Assembly: GCF_002563795.1 (NCBI RefSeq)
Contig: NZ_PDJL01000004.1
Coordinates: 868,001-932,000 of the forward strand
Direction of reading: 5' to 3'
DNA length: 64,000 bases
Source of the DNA: Vibrio sp. ES.051
GTDB lineage: Bacteria > Pseudomonadota > Gammaproteobacteria > Enterobacterales > Vibrionaceae
The notes beneath the pieces are model-generated. The model had not been told where the DNA came from. It made no database searches and saw only the letters and a list, made by a program, of their open reading frames with translations. Both the position numbers and the translations under genes were made by a program. Numbering within the stretch: the first letter of the stretch is position 1; each line of letters begins with the position of its first letter. Positions 37,882-49,100 of the stretch are shown in pieces.

Positions 37882-37974
37882 ATGGAACACGATCTAAAAT
37901 CCGCATTAATCATTGTGGTTATTGTTTTTGCAGTACTTTTGTCGTTTGGAATTATTGCCATTACAACGACTTAA
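37882..37974 (+). CDS. ynhF: YnhF-like small membrane protein, 30 aa
   Basis: 30 residues: a charged start MEHDLKSA, then one membrane helix (ALIIVVIVFAVLLSFGII) and the tail AITTT. E. coli YnhF (29 aa, MSTDLKFSL...) has the same layout and the shared xDLK start; its membership in a membrane complex is not well defined. CAGGGAGGTG, 4-6 bases before the ATG, is a strong ribosome site, which supports real translation. 43 bp upstream of the patatin gene, same direction. Confidence 0.75.
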   Translation: MEHDLKSALIIVVIVFAVLLSFGIIAITTT

Positions 37975-38017
37975 GGTAACTACTTCACGAAACGCTTTAA
38001 CGAAATGGCATCAGCCT

Positions 38018-39169
38018 ATGATACGTAACAGCGGTATAATTACCGAAAGCCATACTGAGCTCGACATAGATGTTTATGAACATTTTAGGCGTGGCAAAAC
38101 CGCTCTAGTCACACAAGGAGGAGGGCAGAGAGGGATTTTTACCGCCGGGGTATTAGATGCTTTTTTACTTTCCAATTTTGATCCCTTCGATGAGTTTTAT
38201 GGCACCTCTGCTGGTGCACTTAACTTATGTGCCTATTTATGTCGTCAACACGGTATGGGAAAGGCTTTTATTACCGATCTTACGACTTCTACTGAGTTCT
38301 TCAACCTGTTCCGCTACATCCGTAGGCAGCAGTATTTAGGTTTAGAGTGGGCGCTAGAAAGAATTCAAGGTTTTCCCTACAAGTTGGATCTCGACTTGGG
38401 TCGTGCTGCTTTAGGGGGCAGGGGAGCCTTCGCTGCGGTCACTAACGTAGATACGCTGTCTGACCAATATATGCCGATTTTAGGCGATGCTTGGTTCAAT
38501 ACTATGCTGGCTACATGTGCAGTTCCTAAGTTGTATCATGGTCCTGTAGATGTGGGTGGCACGAAGTTTGTTGATGGCGGAGTTGCTGCCTCAATTCCTG
38601 TTCAAGAGGCTTGGCGTCAGAACGCTCGTAACATTATTGTTATTAGAACCGAACCATTTTCGGAGATTGAAGCTAGGGCGCAAAGTGAAGTGGGGGATGT
38701 TCCTGTCGAATGGTATCGTGAATCGATAAACTCGGTTCAGCAATCTTGGCAACAAAAAGTGAATCAATGGAAGTCCGATTGGGCGTTTTTCTTCCAGCAG
38801 AAAATCAATGCGACTCATCAATCTAAACTGTCTGGAAAAATGTTGTTAAATGGTGGACGCTGGCTGTTTGGCGCTGACAATTTATATCGATTAAGTCATT
38901 TGGTTGGTGAGAATTTTGATTCGGGGTTGGCGGACATGCTGATGATACATTATCAAACGTTTGAGCTTACCCAAGCTTTTTTGTCTACGCCGCCTGACGA
39001 TACATTTATTTTGCAAATTGCACCAAGAGAGGAGCTTCGTGCTTCTTCTCTGCTAAGTGATCCTGAATCACTGGAGCATGATTATCAACTTGGGCTCCAG
39101 GCTGGGTTTAATCTTGTTCAGCTTTATGAGCAGCTTAATATCAACATTAATGACAGAGAGAGTGCGTAA
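38018..39169 (+). CDS. Patatin-like phospholipase
   Basis: A 383-residue acyl hydrolase (YjjU/RssA-like). The oxyanion loop is GGGQRG (34-39), the nucleophile elbow is GTSAG with Ser64, and the catalytic Asp is in VDGGVA (Asp187). No signal peptide or secretion motif is seen, so it is probably cytosolic or membrane-peripheral. The C-terminal 190 residues are a helical extension typical of the YjjU group. I use the ATG at 38018, just after ynhF; an open frame reaching 37913 overlaps ynhF and is hydrophobic out of family. The ribosome site is weak, so translation may depend on ynhF. Confidence 0.88.
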   Translation: MIRNSGIITESHTELDIDVYEHFRRGKTALVTQGGGQRGIFTAGVLDAFLLSNFDPFDEFYGTSAGALNLCAYLCRQHGMGKAFITDLTTSTEFFNLFRYIRRQQYLGLEWALERIQGFPYKLDLDLGRAALGGRGAFAAVTNVDTLSDQYMPILGDAWFNTMLATCAVPKLYHGPVDVGGTKFVDGGVAASIPVQEAWRQNARNIIVIRTEPFSEIEARAQSEVGDVPVEWYRESINSVQQSWQQKVNQWKSDWAFFFQQKINATHQSKLSGKMLLNGGRWLFGADNLYRLSHLVGENFDSGLADMLMIHYQTFELTQAFLSTPPDDTFILQIAPREELRASSLLSDPESLEHDYQLGLQAGFNLVQLYEQLNININDRESA

Positions 39170-39201
39170 CCGTTTATTATAAGACCAGAGCATGGGAGTC
39201 A

Positions 39202-39229
39202 TAAGGGCTTCCTCCTAATGGAGCCCTTA
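39202..39229. terminator. Hairpin between patatin gene and pykA
   Basis: TAAGGGCT-CC / GG-AGCCCTTA with one bulged T. It lacks a T run. Likely a shared, moderate terminator between convergent genes. Confidence 0.55.
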
Positions 39230-39243
39230 CATATCCGTAAAGT

Positions 39244-40686
39244 TTATGCTGACAGAATTCTCATGCAATTGGTTGAGCCAACAACATCCATTACATCACC
39301 CTGAGTGATGATGACTAAATCACCTTCATGCAAGAAGCCTTGTTCCTTGAGGCTGGCAATCGCTGCTTGAGCTGTTGGTAAGCCTGCATCACAATTCGAT
39401 TCAAAATATACTGGTGTTACACCACGATAAAGAGCGGCTCGATTCAAGGTTGATTCATTACGTGAGAGCGCAAAAATCGGTAAGCCTGAGCTTAAGCGAG
39501 ACATCAGCAAAGCCGTTCTACCAGACTCCGTTAACGAAATCATCGCTTCAATTCCTTCCATATGGTTCGCAGAGTACATCGTTGCCATAGCAATCGTCTC
39601 TCCGGCAGTCTCGAATGTACGGTCTAAGCGGTAATTCGATAGGCTTGCTTCAGACATTTTTTCTGCCCCGGCACATACTTCAGCCATCGACTTGACGGTT
39701 TCTACCGGGAATTTACCTGCAGCGGTCTCTCCGGATAACATGACCGCATCGGTGCCGTCTAAAACCGCATTGGCGACGTCCATTACTTCGGCGCGAGTTG
39801 GCATTGGGTTGGTAATCATTGATTCCATCATTTGTGTCGCGGTGATGACAATACGATTTAGGCTGCGAGCACGACGAATCAGTTTTTTCTGCACGCCGAT
39901 GAGTTCAGGATCGCCAATTTCTACCCCTAAGTCGCCACGAGCGACCATCACCACATCGGATGCGAGAATAATGTCGTCAATAGTTTCATTGCTTGCAACG
40001 GTTTCTGCACGCTCCACTTTGGCAACTAACATCGGCTCTAAACCTGCGTCTCGAGCTAATCGCCGTGCATAATGCATGTCCTCGCCATTGCGCGGGAAAG
40101 AAATAGCAAGGTAATCGACTTGAATTTTTGCAGCGGTAATGATGTCGGCTTTGTCTTTTTCCGTTAACGCATCGGCTGATAAACCTCCCCCCTTTTTATT
40201 GATGCCTTTGTTGTTGGAGAGTGGTCCACCAACAACCACGCGTGTATGGACTTTATTGCCTTTTACGCTGGTCACTTGCAGTTGAACGCGTCCGTCATCG
40301 AGTAATAGGATGTCATTGGGTAAAACATCTTGTGGCAGTTCTTTATAATCTAATCCGACTGACTCTTGATTACCTTCGCCTTTGGGTAGGTCGCTGTCTA
40401 ACGTGAATGCATCACCCACATTGAGCATGACGATGCCGTCTTTAAAGGTGGATACGCGGATTTTTGGGCCTTGTAAATCGCCAAGGATTGCTACCTGACG
40501 TCCAAGTTTTGCCGCAATAGCGCGTACGTTTTTGGCGCGTTTAATATGATCTTCACTGGTACCATGTGAAAAGTTCATGCGGACAACGTTCGCACCGGCT
40601 TTGATGATCTCCTCAAGTACATTGTCCTTATCCGTTGAAGGACCAAGCGTGGTGACAATTTTGGTTCGTCTTAATTTGGAAGTCAT
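39244..40686 (-). CDS. pykA: Pyruvate kinase II (PykA)
   Basis: A 480-residue glycolytic enzyme making pyruvate and ATP from PEP and [18 protein letters not shown] at the start and [15 protein letters not shown] match the AMP-activated PykA type rather than Pyk[13 protein letters not shown] holds metal and K+ ligands, and [11 protein letters not shown] is the active-site signature with the following [15 protein letters not shown]. The regulatory C-terminal domain (about 350-480) is complete. It is next to mlc, the glucose-uptake repressor, but divergent from it. Confidence 0.95.
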   Translation of the reverse strand: MTSKLRRTKIVTTLGPSTDKDNVLEEIIKAGANVVRMNFSHGTSEDHIKRAKNVRAIAAKLGRQVAILGDLQGPKIRVSTFKDGIVMLNVGDAFTLDSDLPKGEGNQESVGLDYKELPQDVLPNDILLLDDGRVQLQVTSVKGNKVHTRVVVGGPLSNNKGINKKGGGLSADALTEKDKADIITAAKIQVDYLAISFPRNGEDMHYARRLARDAGLEPMLVAKVERAETVASNETIDDIILASDVVMVARGDLGVEIGDPELIGVQKKLIRRARSLNRIVITATQMMESMITNPMPTRAEVMDVANAVLDGTDAVMLSGETAAGKFPVETVKSMAEVCAGAEKMSEASLSNYRLDRTFETAGETIAMATMYSANHMEGIEAMISLTESGRTALLMSRLSSGLPIFALSRNESTLNRAALYRGVTPVYFESNCDAGLPTAQAAIASLKEQGFLHEGDLVIITQGDVMDVVGSTNCMRILSA

Positions 40687-41093
40687 AGGTTCTCCGATGA
40701 ATGTGTGTGATCAAAATTGCTCGAATTCTATTCTTATTTTACCCGACCGCTTAGTGGCGGTTTTTAAGTTGGGTCAGTGGCGTTTAGGATTTAAGTATAT
40801 GCAGAGAATGTTTTACATTAAGCGTAACCTTCACAAAACGGCAGATATTTCATAGAGAACTTGGTCCCTATTTTGTAAGGAGGCTCAGTACGAGCGGGTG
40901 CTGTTCACCTAATTTGGTGAATAAAATAAGTTATTTTTCAAACAATTTAACAGGAGTAGATTCTTCGTTATTTGATTGAATACACAAACAAACAGGTTTA
41001 TACGTGATGCTTGTCACGGGGATTTATTAATTCACTTCACAATTAGTTCGCAAAGTAAAAAAATTGTCTCGTTATAGAATTTCGGAGTGCAAG
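40687..41093. promoter_or_regulatory. pykA/mlc divergent regulatory region
   Basis: 407 bp without a gene. Visible sites: an inverted repeat TTCACC / GGTGAA (40904-40921), an A/T palindrome AAAATAA-G-TTATTTT (40923-40937) of the ROK-operator type, possible Mlc autoregulation, and a CRP-like site at 41003-41018. TATAGA (41073-41078) is a -10 candidate for mlc. The pykA promoter (minus) was not identified with confidence. Confidence 0.5.
41003..41018. promoter_or_regulatory. CRP-binding site upstream of mlc
   Basis: CGTGA-TGCTTG-TCACG has the exact spacing of the CRP consensus TGTGA-N6-TCACA, with four of five positions right in each half. E. coli mlc is CRP-controlled as well, which fits. Confidence 0.65.
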
Positions 41094-42311
41094 ATGTACA
41101 TGGCTCAACCGGGCCATATTGATCATATCAAACAGGTCAATGCTGGTCGTGTATATAAACTAATTGACCTAAAGGGTCCAATCTCTCGAATTGATTTATC
41201 AAAGCAGAGTGAGCTTGCGCCTGCGAGTATCACCAAAATCACGCGAGAATTAATTGAAGCACACTTGATTCATGAAACGACGGTACAAGAAGCCATAAGT
41301 CGTGGCCGACCTGCCGTGGGTTTGCAGGTCAACAATGAGGGGTGGCAATTCTTATCGATGCGTTTAGGTCGTGGTTATTTAACCATTGCACTTCATGAGC
41401 TGGGTGGCGATGTGCTTATCGATACCAAAATCGAAATTCATGAACGTGACCAAGAAGACGTACTCGAACGCTTACTTTATGAAATTGAAGAATTTTTTCA
41501 AACGTATGCCGATCAACTAGATCGTGTTACCAGCATTGCAATTACGCTGCCTGGCCTTGTGAACTCTGAACAAGGTGTGGTGCTGCAAATGCCTCACTAT
41601 AATGTCGAAAATCTAGCGTTGGGCCCAGAGATATACAAAGCAACGGGCTTACCCGTATTTATTGCTAATGACACCCGCGCTTGGGCATTAGCAGAAAAGC
41701 TGTTTGGTCACTCCCAAGAAAACGATAACTCGGTCCTTATCTCCATTCATCATGGTTTAGGTGCTGGGATTATTCTTGATGGTCGCGTTTTACAGGGTCG
41801 TCATGGCAATATTGGTGAACTTGGTCATATTCAAATCGACCCAAACGGTAAGCGTTGCCACTGTGGCAATATCGGCTGTTTGGAAACCGTTGCAAGCTCG
41901 CAAGCGATTCGTGACGAAGTGGTAAGGCGACTGGCTGAGGGTGAAGCGTCGATTCTTACTGAGCAAGAGGAAATGAGTATCGAAAGCATCTGTGAAGCGG
42001 CAGCTAACGGAGATATCTTAGCCGTGGATGTAATTGAAAAGCTTGGCCGCTATTTAGGTTCCGCGATTGCTATTGTGATTAATTTATTTAATCCAGAAAA
42101 GATTTTGATTGGTGGGGTTATTAATCAAGCGAAAGAAGTCCTTTATCCAGCGGTTCGCCGTTGTATTGAAGAGCAGAGCCTTCCTGTTTATCACCAAGAC
42201 TTAGAATTGGTGGAGTCACGTTTCTATAAGCAGGCGACAATGCCAGGTGCTGCACTGATAAAGCAAGCGCTTTACGATGGTCAGTTGTTGATGAAGGTTG
42301 TTGAAGGTTAA
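41094..42311 (+). CDS. mlc: Mlc, ROK-family repressor of glucose PTS genes
   Basis: A 405-residue transcription factor. The N-terminal winged helix (about 10-75) carries SRIDLSKQSELAPASITKITREL, followed by RGRPAVGL. The ROK domain has the zinc motif CHCGNIGCLET. It aligns closely with E. coli Mlc (HIDxIKQxNAGxVYxLID at the start) and less with NagC. Mlc represses ptsG and is held at the membrane by unphosphorylated IICB-Glc. I start at the ATG at 41094, six bases after GGAG; a TTG at 41064 would add 10 residues without a ribosome site. Confidence 0.93.
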   Translation: MYMAQPGHIDHIKQVNAGRVYKLIDLKGPISRIDLSKQSELAPASITKITRELIEAHLIHETTVQEAISRGRPAVGLQVNNEGWQFLSMRLGRGYLTIALHELGGDVLIDTKIEIHERDQEDVLERLLYEIEEFFQTYADQLDRVTSIAITLPGLVNSEQGVVLQMPHYNVENLALGPEIYKATGLPVFIANDTRAWALAEKLFGHSQENDNSVLISIHHGLGAGIILDGRVLQGRHGNIGELGHIQIDPNGKRCHCGNIGCLETVASSQAIRDEVVRRLAEGEASILTEQEEMSIESICEAAANGDILAVDVIEKLGRYLGSAIAIVINLFNPEKILIGGVINQAKEVLYPAVRRCIEEQSLPVYHQDLELVESRFYKQATMPGAALIKQALYDGQLLMKVVEG

Positions 42312-42364
42312 TCATTAAACCTCTTGAGACTATTTGAATATAGTTATTACATTCAGGATAACTT

Positions 42365-42394
42365 AGGGTGAAGCCTAACGGCTCACCCTTTTTT
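42365..42394. terminator. mlc terminator
   Basis: AGGGTGA-A-GCC, loop TAAC, GGC-TCACCCT with one bulged A, followed by a T run. Between the convergent genes mlc and elyC. Confidence 0.88.
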
Positions 42395-42420
42395 GATCAT
42401 CTCTGAGATGAGTGATGTGC

Positions 42421-43206
42421 TTATTCAGCCTCAACCATCGGCGTTTGGCCTACGGTGTCACGTAATCTTTGCCAAATACTGCCCAGATACTCATGCCAAT
42501 AAAGCTCAGTTTGTTCCAAGTAACGAGCTTTAGGGGAGTATTTATCCCAAGGTTGGTTGATATCACTAATCGCTAAGAAGTTCGTTGGTGCTGGAATTGG
42601 TTTTATGCCCGCGGCATGGAATTCATACAGCGCTCGGCTCATATGGCTTGCCGACGTAACTAACACAATCTCTTTTTGCTGGACAAAAGCGGCTGCCTGC
42701 CGAGCTTCTTCCCATGTGTCTTTCGCATCTTCTAATAAAATAATATCCGATTTCGCAACACCTAATGCTAATGCAACATTAGCCATCATCCTTGCATGAC
42801 TAATTTCAGAGCCCCCGGCATAGCCAGATAAAATGAACTTAGCTCCTGGGTACATACGTAAAATACGAATGCCTTCTGTTAAGCGCATTAACGCCGCACG
42901 ACTTAACTGAGAGGTGGGAGGGATTTCGTCATCGATGACGTGACTATTCCCTAAAACCATCACGTAGTCGATAGTGCCAGAGACGGGCAAAAAAGCTTTA
43001 TGCTCTCGCTCTAATGGCATAAGAAGTTTAGTTGAAACAGGCTGAAAGGCAACAAGGAAAATGCCGACAAAAGAGAACAGAACAACGAAACAGCCAGTTT
43101 TACGTTTGGTAGTAAAACTAATGAGAGCAAGCCCCACCAAACCTATCAGCAGCAATGCCGGTAGAGGCATAAACAAGGCTGATACTACTTTTTTCAGCTC
43201 AAACAT
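42421..43206 (-). CDS. elyC: Envelope biogenesis factor ElyC (DUF218)
   Basis: A 261-residue inner-membrane protein with two N-terminal membrane segments (about 8-27 and 33-55) and a DUF218 domain: YVMVLGNSHV, then KFILSGYAGG and DAKDTWEEARQAA. E. coli ElyC (259 aa) affects lipid II carrier use and peptidoglycan integrity at low temperature. The position next to cmoM-mukFEB and divergent from it is the same as in E. coli, which supports the name over other DUF218 paralogues. Confidence 0.92.
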   Translation of the reverse strand: MFELKKVVSALFMPLPALLLIGLVGLALISFTTKRKTGCFVVLFSFVGIFLVAFQPVSTKLLMPLEREHKAFLPVSGTIDYVMVLGNSHVIDDEIPPTSQLSRAALMRLTEGIRILRMYPGAKFILSGYAGGSEISHARMMANVALALGVAKSDIILLEDAKDTWEEARQAAAFVQQKEIVLVTSASHMSRALYEFHAAGIKPIPAPTNFLAISDINQPWDKYSPKARYLEQTELYWHEYLGSIWQRLRDTVGQTPMVEAE

Positions 43207-43320
43207 ACATAAATAGTCCGAAAAAACATCAATTGATAATAAAAATGAGGATACCCCTCTTTATTCCTGCTTTCCTTGTGCCAGAATAGCGGCACAATCC
43301 GTTATGATAACTCAGCAGAA

Positions 43321-44112
43321 GTGACAGAAGACCGCAATTTCGACGATATCGCCCACAAATTTGCAAAAAATATTTACGGCTCCGATAAAGGGGAGATCCG
43401 CCAAATCATTGTGTGGGAAGATTTTCTACAGATTCTAAGTGAATTAGATGCTGAGCAGCAACCCCTAGATGTTTTAGATGCTGGTGGTGGTTTGGCACAA
43501 ATGTCGCAAAAGCTTGCTAAGCTCGGACATCGTGTTGCTTTATGTGATCTATCTTCGGAAATGCTGCAGCTAGCCAAACAGGATATTGAAAAAAACGGTT
43601 TGCTTGAGCAGTATCGCCTGATTCATTCGCCTGTCCAATCCATTGGTGAGTATATGGAGGCGCAGGTGGATCTTGTTATGTTCCATGCCGTGATGGAGTG
43701 GTTAGTCGACCCTAAGACTGCACTTGAAACGGTACTAGAACAAGTAAAACCGGGAGGCGTCGCATCGGTGATGTTCTACAACCACCATGGTTTAGTTTAT
43801 AAAAACGTAGTTTGTGGCAACATTCCTCATGTTCTAGACGGCATGCCTCACCGAAAAAGATTTAAACTACAGCCGCAAAAAGGCTTAAAACCTGAAGAGG
43901 TCTACCAATGGATAGAAGACTCGGGTTTTAGTATTTGTGGAAAATCTGGTATTCGCTCGTTCAGTGATTACATCGGCAATATGCAATACATGGGTGATTA
44001 CGAGTTTGAAGATGTGTTGGCGCTAGAAAAACAACTTTGTCGACAAGAGCCATACCTCTCATTAGGCCGCTACATTCACGTGTGGGCTAAAAAGAATGAT
44101 AAACAGGAATAA
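43321..44112 (+). CDS. cmoM: tRNA (5-carboxymethoxyuridine methyl ester) methyltransferase CmoM
   Basis: A 263-residue class I SAM methyltransferase that converts cmo5U34 to mcmo5U34 in some tRNAs. [20 protein letters not shown] is the SAM-binding loop, and LCDLSSEM follows. The C-terminal [16 protein letters not shown] matches CmoM/SmtA. I start at the GTG at 43321 ([12 protein letters not shown]); TTG 43276 lies upstream in frame but adds unlike sequence. The ribosome site is weak. Same operon as mukFEB, two bases before mukF. Confidence 0.92.
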   Translation: MTEDRNFDDIAHKFAKNIYGSDKGEIRQIIVWEDFLQILSELDAEQQPLDVLDAGGGLAQMSQKLAKLGHRVALCDLSSEMLQLAKQDIEKNGLLEQYRLIHSPVQSIGEYMEAQVDLVMFHAVMEWLVDPKTALETVLEQVKPGGVASVMFYNHHGLVYKNVVCGNIPHVLDGMPHRKRFKLQPQKGLKPEEVYQWIEDSGFSICGKSGIRSFSDYIGNMQYMGDYEFEDVLALEKQLCRQEPYLSLGRYIHVWAKKNDKQE

Positions 44113-44114
44113 CA

Positions 44115-45452
44115 ATGAGTGAGATGACTCTCAATGCTGCAGAGCAACCAATCGATGAGTTGGTTGGCTGGGTTAAGCAGCACGATTTCTCGTTGAACCT
44201 GACCACTGAGCGATTGGCGTTTTTGATAGCCATCGCTGTACTAAGTAATGAAAGGTTCGATGAAGAACTGGGTGAAGGTGAATTGCACGACGCATTTGCC
44301 ATCGTCACTCGACTTTTTGATGAGACTGGTGAAGCCTCTGCTTTTCGTGCGAACAACGCCGTCAACGAGATGGTCAAGCAGCGCCTTATTAGCCGTTTTG
44401 TCAGTGAGATCACTGACGGAGCGAGTATTTACCGCTTGTCGCCTTTAGCGATAGGGATCACCGACCATTATTTGCGTCATCGTGAGTTCTCGAAACTTCG
44501 CTTATCTATCCAACTATCCATGATAGCGGATGAGATGGCGAAGGCGATTGACGCGGCACAACAAGGTGGCACGCCGGGCCATTGGAAGAAAAACGTATAT
44601 GGGGTTTTGAAATATTCCGTGTGCGAAATTTTCGACCAAATAGACCTGAACCAACGTGTGATGGATGAACAGCAGCAGTCGGTTAAATTGCAGATCGCCG
44701 ATCTGTTGAACAAAGACTGGCGTGACGCGATTAATAACTGTGAAGCGTTACTATCAGAAACCTCCAGCACGTTGCGTGAACTTCAAGATACGCTGCAAGC
44801 CGCCAGTGATGAGCTGCAAACTCAGATCCTAGACATCCAAGAGCTTGTTTACGGTGATCCTGAGTTGGAGTTTATTGATGAAGCTCTATTCGGTCTACAA
44901 ATGAAATTAGACCGGATCACGAGTTGGGGCCAGCAAGCCATCGACCTCTGGATTGGTTACGACCGACACGTCCACAAGTTTATTCGTACCGCCATTGATA
45001 TGGATAAAAACCGAGCGTTTAGCTCGCGTCTACGTCAATCCATCAAAGATTACTTCGATATGCCTTGGTATTTGATTTATGCCGATGCAGAAAGGCTCTC
45101 TGACCTTCGTGACGAGGCGTTGGTGCTACGTGATGACGAAGTCACTGGCCTGGTTCCGATGGAAGTAGAATACGAAGAGTTTCAACAAGTCAATGATGAG
45201 CTGTCTGAGCGAATTGGTGACATGCTAAAAGCGCATAAAGAGCAAGAAGCACCAATCGATTTGAGTGTGGTACTGCGTGATTACCTCGTGCAGCACCCTT
45301 ACACTCATCATTTTGATTTAGCTCGAATTATTGTTGATCAAGCCGTGCGTCTGGGGTATTCGGAATCGGATTACCAAGCGATTCAACCAGACTGGAAAGC
45401 AATCAATGAATTTGGGGCAAAGGTACAAGCGAATGTCATCGACCGATACTAA
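44115..45452 (+). CDS. mukF: MukF, kleisin of the MukBEF condensin
   Basis: A 445-residue kleisin that bridges the MukB heads and recruits MukE. The N-terminal winged-helix dimerisation domain (about 1-120), a central helical bundle with long coiled regions, and a C-terminal winged helix that caps a MukB head can be placed by analogy with E. coli MukF (440 aa). It starts two bases after cmoM stops, and its 3' end overlaps mukE by about 20 bp. Confidence 0.95.
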   Translation: MSEMTLNAAEQPIDELVGWVKQHDFSLNLTTERLAFLIAIAVLSNERFDEELGEGELHDAFAIVTRLFDETGEASAFRANNAVNEMVKQRLISRFVSEITDGASIYRLSPLAIGITDHYLRHREFSKLRLSIQLSMIADEMAKAIDAAQQGGTPGHWKKNVYGVLKYSVCEIFDQIDLNQRVMDEQQQSVKLQIADLLNKDWRDAINNCEALLSETSSTLRELQDTLQAASDELQTQILDIQELVYGDPELEFIDEALFGLQMKLDRITSWGQQAIDLWIGYDRHVHKFIRTAIDMDKNRAFSSRLRQSIKDYFDMPWYLIYADAERLSDLRDEALVLRDDEVTGLVPMEVEYEEFQQVNDELSERIGDMLKAHKEQEAPIDLSVVLRDYLVQHPYTHHFDLARIIVDQAVRLGYSESDYQAIQPDWKAINEFGAKVQANVIDRY

Positions 45453-46158
45453 TGAATACATGTCAGATAAACTGGCAAAAGCAATTTCTAACCCTCTGTT
45501 CCCAGCGCTAGACAGCATGCTTCGAGCAGGGCGTCATATCTCAAGTGAAGACCTCGACAACCACGCATTGTTGTCGGATTTTGAACTTGAGCTTTCGTCT
45601 TTCTACCAGCGCTACAACACCGAGTTGGTGAAAGCGCCAGAAGGTTTCTTCTATCTTCGTCCACGCTCAACGTCTTTGATTGGGCGTAGTGTTCTGTCTG
45701 AGCTAGATATGTTGGTGGGTAAGGTTCTGTGTTTCCTTTACCTAAGCCCAGAGCGTCTCGCACACGAAGGCATCTTCACCAACCAAGAGCTTTACGACGA
45801 ATTGCTTGCTCTAGCAGATGAAAACAAGCTGATAAAGCTGGTAACGAACCGAGCGACGGGCTCTGATCTGGATAAAGAGAAGTTGTTTGAGAAGGTTCGT
45901 ACTTCACTTCGTCGTCTTCGTCGTCTTGGTATGCTCATCAACATTGGTGAAACCGGCAAGTTCAGTATCAGTGAAGCGGTATTCCGTTTTGGTGCTGAGG
46001 TTCGTGTTGGTGATGACGTGCGTGAAGCACAGCTACGTCTTATCCGTGATGGCGAAGCGGTCGTGCACACTAAAGAGCCGAGCCAAGGCAGCCTGTTGTC
46101 TGAAGATGAGTCAGACGAACAAGCCCAAGCAGAAATGACAGAAGAGGGTGAAGCATGA
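45433..46158 (+). CDS. mukE: MukE, condensin accessory subunit
   Basis: A 241-residue acidic KITE-type protein that binds MukF. The segment [21 protein letters not shown] near the start and [11 protein letters not shown] match MukE. I use the ATG at 45433 (after AAAGG) because upstream in-frame ATGs lie inside mukF and give a non-homologous N-terminus. The C-terminal 25 residues are highly acidic ([13 protein letters not shown]). Overlaps mukB by four bases (ATGA). Confidence 0.94.
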   Translation: MSSTDTNEYMSDKLAKAISNPLFPALDSMLRAGRHISSEDLDNHALLSDFELELSSFYQRYNTELVKAPEGFFYLRPRSTSLIGRSVLSELDMLVGKVLCFLYLSPERLAHEGIFTNQELYDELLALADENKLIKLVTNRATGSDLDKEKLFEKVRTSLRRLRRLGMLINIGETGKFSISEAVFRFGAEVRVGDDVREAQLRLIRDGEAVVHTKEPSQGSLLSEDESDEQAQAEMTEEGEA

Positions 46159-49100
46159 GCATGATTGAACGTGGTAAATATCAGTCGCTGACCATGGTCA
46201 ACTGGAACGGCTTCTTTGCCCGAACTTTTGATATTGATGATCTGGTGACGACACTCTCGGGTGGTAACGGTGCAGGTAAATCCACCACAATGGCGGCATT
46301 CATCACCGCATTGATTCCTGACCAAACGCTACTGCACTTCCGTAACACAACCGAAGCGGGCAGCAGCCAATCGTCTCGCGATAAAGGTTTATACGGTAAA
46401 CTACAGCCGGGCGCGTGTTATGCGGCGCTAGATGTGGTGAACTCACGTAACCAACGCTTACTGTTTGCAGTAAAACTGCAGCAAGTTGCGGGTCGTGATA
46501 AGAAAGTAGACATCAAACCGTTTGTTATTCAAGGCCTTCCGAGCCATGTAAAACCAACGGACATTCTAGTTGAGAGCGTATCGGCGACACAGGCTCGTGT
46601 GCGTCAAATCAACGAAGTGAAAGACGCGATTTCTGAGTTTGAAGGCGTTCAGTTCAAAGCTTTCGCTTCAATTGTAGATTACCATACGCAAATGTTTGAA
46701 TTTGGCGTGGTACCGAAGAAACTGCGTAACTCCAGTGACCGTTCTAAATTTTACCGTTTGATTGAAGCATCACTTTACGGTGGTATCTCGAGTGCGATTA
46801 CACGTTCATTGCGTGACTACCTTCTGCCACAAAACGGCGGCGTGAAGAAAGCATTCCAAGATATGGAATCAGCGCTACGTGAAAACCGCATGACGCTCGA
46901 AGCGATCAAAACCACGCAAGCCGATCGTGACCTGTTCAAGCACTTGATTACAGAGTCGACCAACTACGTGGCGGCAGACTACATGCGCCACGCGAACGAC
47001 CGTCGTAAAAAGCTAGATCAAACCTTGGCGTTGCGAACGGAGTTATTTGGTTCACGTGAGACGTTAATTGAACAGAACAATTTGCTTAATCGTGTCCAAG
47101 AAGAACTAGAGCAGCTTGTTGAATCAGAATCGGCACTGGAACAGGACTACCAAGCGGCTTCCGACCATTTGCAGTTGGTGCAGAATGCATTGCGTCAACA
47201 AGAAAAGATCGAACGTTATCTTGAAGATCTTGAAGAGCTCAATGAGCGTCTTGAAGAACAAATGATGGTGGTAGAAGAAGCGCAAGAACGCGTAATGATG
47301 GCGGAAGAGCAAGCGACGGTTTCTGAAGAAGAAGTCGATAGCCTTAAGACTCAGCTTGCCGATTACCAACAGGCGCTTGATGTTCAGCAAACGCGAGCTC
47401 TTCAATACCAGCAAGCGGTCCAAGCGCTTGAGAAAGCAAAACAGCTATTGGGTGACGACACCCTAACGGCGGAATCGGCACAAACGTTGGTTTCTGAGCT
47501 AAAGCAAAAAGAAGCGGAAAACACTAACACGTTACTTTCCGTTAAGCACAAGCTTGACATGTCATCGGCTGCGGCAGAGCAGTTTGAAACCGCGCTGAAG
47601 CTTGTACAAAGTGTTGCTGGTCAAGTGGAGCGTAAAGAGGCTTCTGATCATGCTAAAGCGATCATCACCAAATCGCGCGAAGCGCAGCAAACGGTACAAA
47701 ATGAGCAACAATGGCGTGCGCAACACCGTGATCTAGAGCGTAGCCTCAATCAGCAGCATCAAGCTCGTGAGCTAGTGGCAGACTATAAAAAGCAATGTCA
47801 TGTTGAGCTGGTGGACGAAGTCACCTTAGAGCAAGAGCGTGAACGCCATGCCATGCAAATCGAATCGCTTGAGATTGCCCAAGAAGAGGTGCGTGAACAG
47901 CGTGGTGACCAACGTCGTCTTGAGCAAGATGCCATAGCAGAAATCAACAAGCTTGAAGCGATAGCACCAACTTGGATAGCGGCGAACGATGCACTAGCGA
48001 AACTGTGTGAGCAGAGCGGTATTGAACTTGAAGATCGCCATGCGGTGATGAACCACATGCAAGCGGTTCTGGAGCAAGAGAAAGCACTGTCTCTGACAAA
48101 AGACAAACTGGCAGAGCGTCGCGCTCAGCTTGAAGATGAAATCGAGCGTTTAGCCTCTCCAGGTGGCTCAAACGATCCTCGCCTGAAAGGTCTTGCGGAC
48201 ACGCTAGGGGGGGTATTGTTGTCGGAAATCTACGATGACATTACCATTAACGATGCACCATACTTTAGCGCGATGTATGGTCCTGCGCGCCACGCGATTG
48301 TTGTTTCAGATCTCACAGATATCGAAGAGAAATTGGTTGAGCTGGACGATTGCCCGGAAGATTTGTACATCATCGAAGGCGACATTGATGCCTTTGATGA
48401 CAGCTCATTCGATGCAGAAGAACTAGAAGGCGCGGTTTGCGTTCGTATGAACGAGCGTCAAATGCGTTACTCACGATTACCTGAAATTCCACTGTTTGGC
48501 CGTGCTGCCCGTGAGCAACGTTTAGAACGCTTGCGTAACGAACGTGAAGAAGTGGTGGAGAAGCATGCGAAAGCAGCATTCGATTCACAGAAAATGCAGC
48601 GTTTATACCAAGCGTTTAACCAGTTTGTTTCTAATCATATTCAAATCGCTTTTGACGCCGATCCTGAACAAGCGTTAGCAAACATTCGTGACCAGCGCAG
48701 CCAAACGTCGCGTGTATTAGCGGATTTGGATGCCAAAGAGCAACAACAACGTTCTCAGCTGCTGCTTAGTAAACAAGCGTTAACATCATTAGATAAGCTG
48801 GCACCAAGCATGGTGTTAATTGAAGATGAGTCATTGCAAGCTCGTTTTGATGAGCTAGAAGAAAAAATCGCGCAGCTTGCAGAAGCCAAAAACTTCCTAA
48901 GCAGTCATGCGAAAACGGTGGCACAACTTGAGAAAATAGTGTCTGCGCTGGAGGTTGACCCAGAGCAATTCGACGCGCTAGAAGCTGAATACCAGACAGC
49001 GGATGAACAGTTGCAAAATCTGAAAAAGCAGATCTTCGCTTTGTCAGATCTGGTTGAACGTCGTCACTATTTCGCATACTCAGACTCTGTTGACCTGCTT

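Noticed and set aside
45792..46325. 177-codon open frame antisense to mukE/mukB
   Set aside because: Fully covered by two strongly conserved genes; composition is Arg/Ser-rich as expected for a shadow frame.
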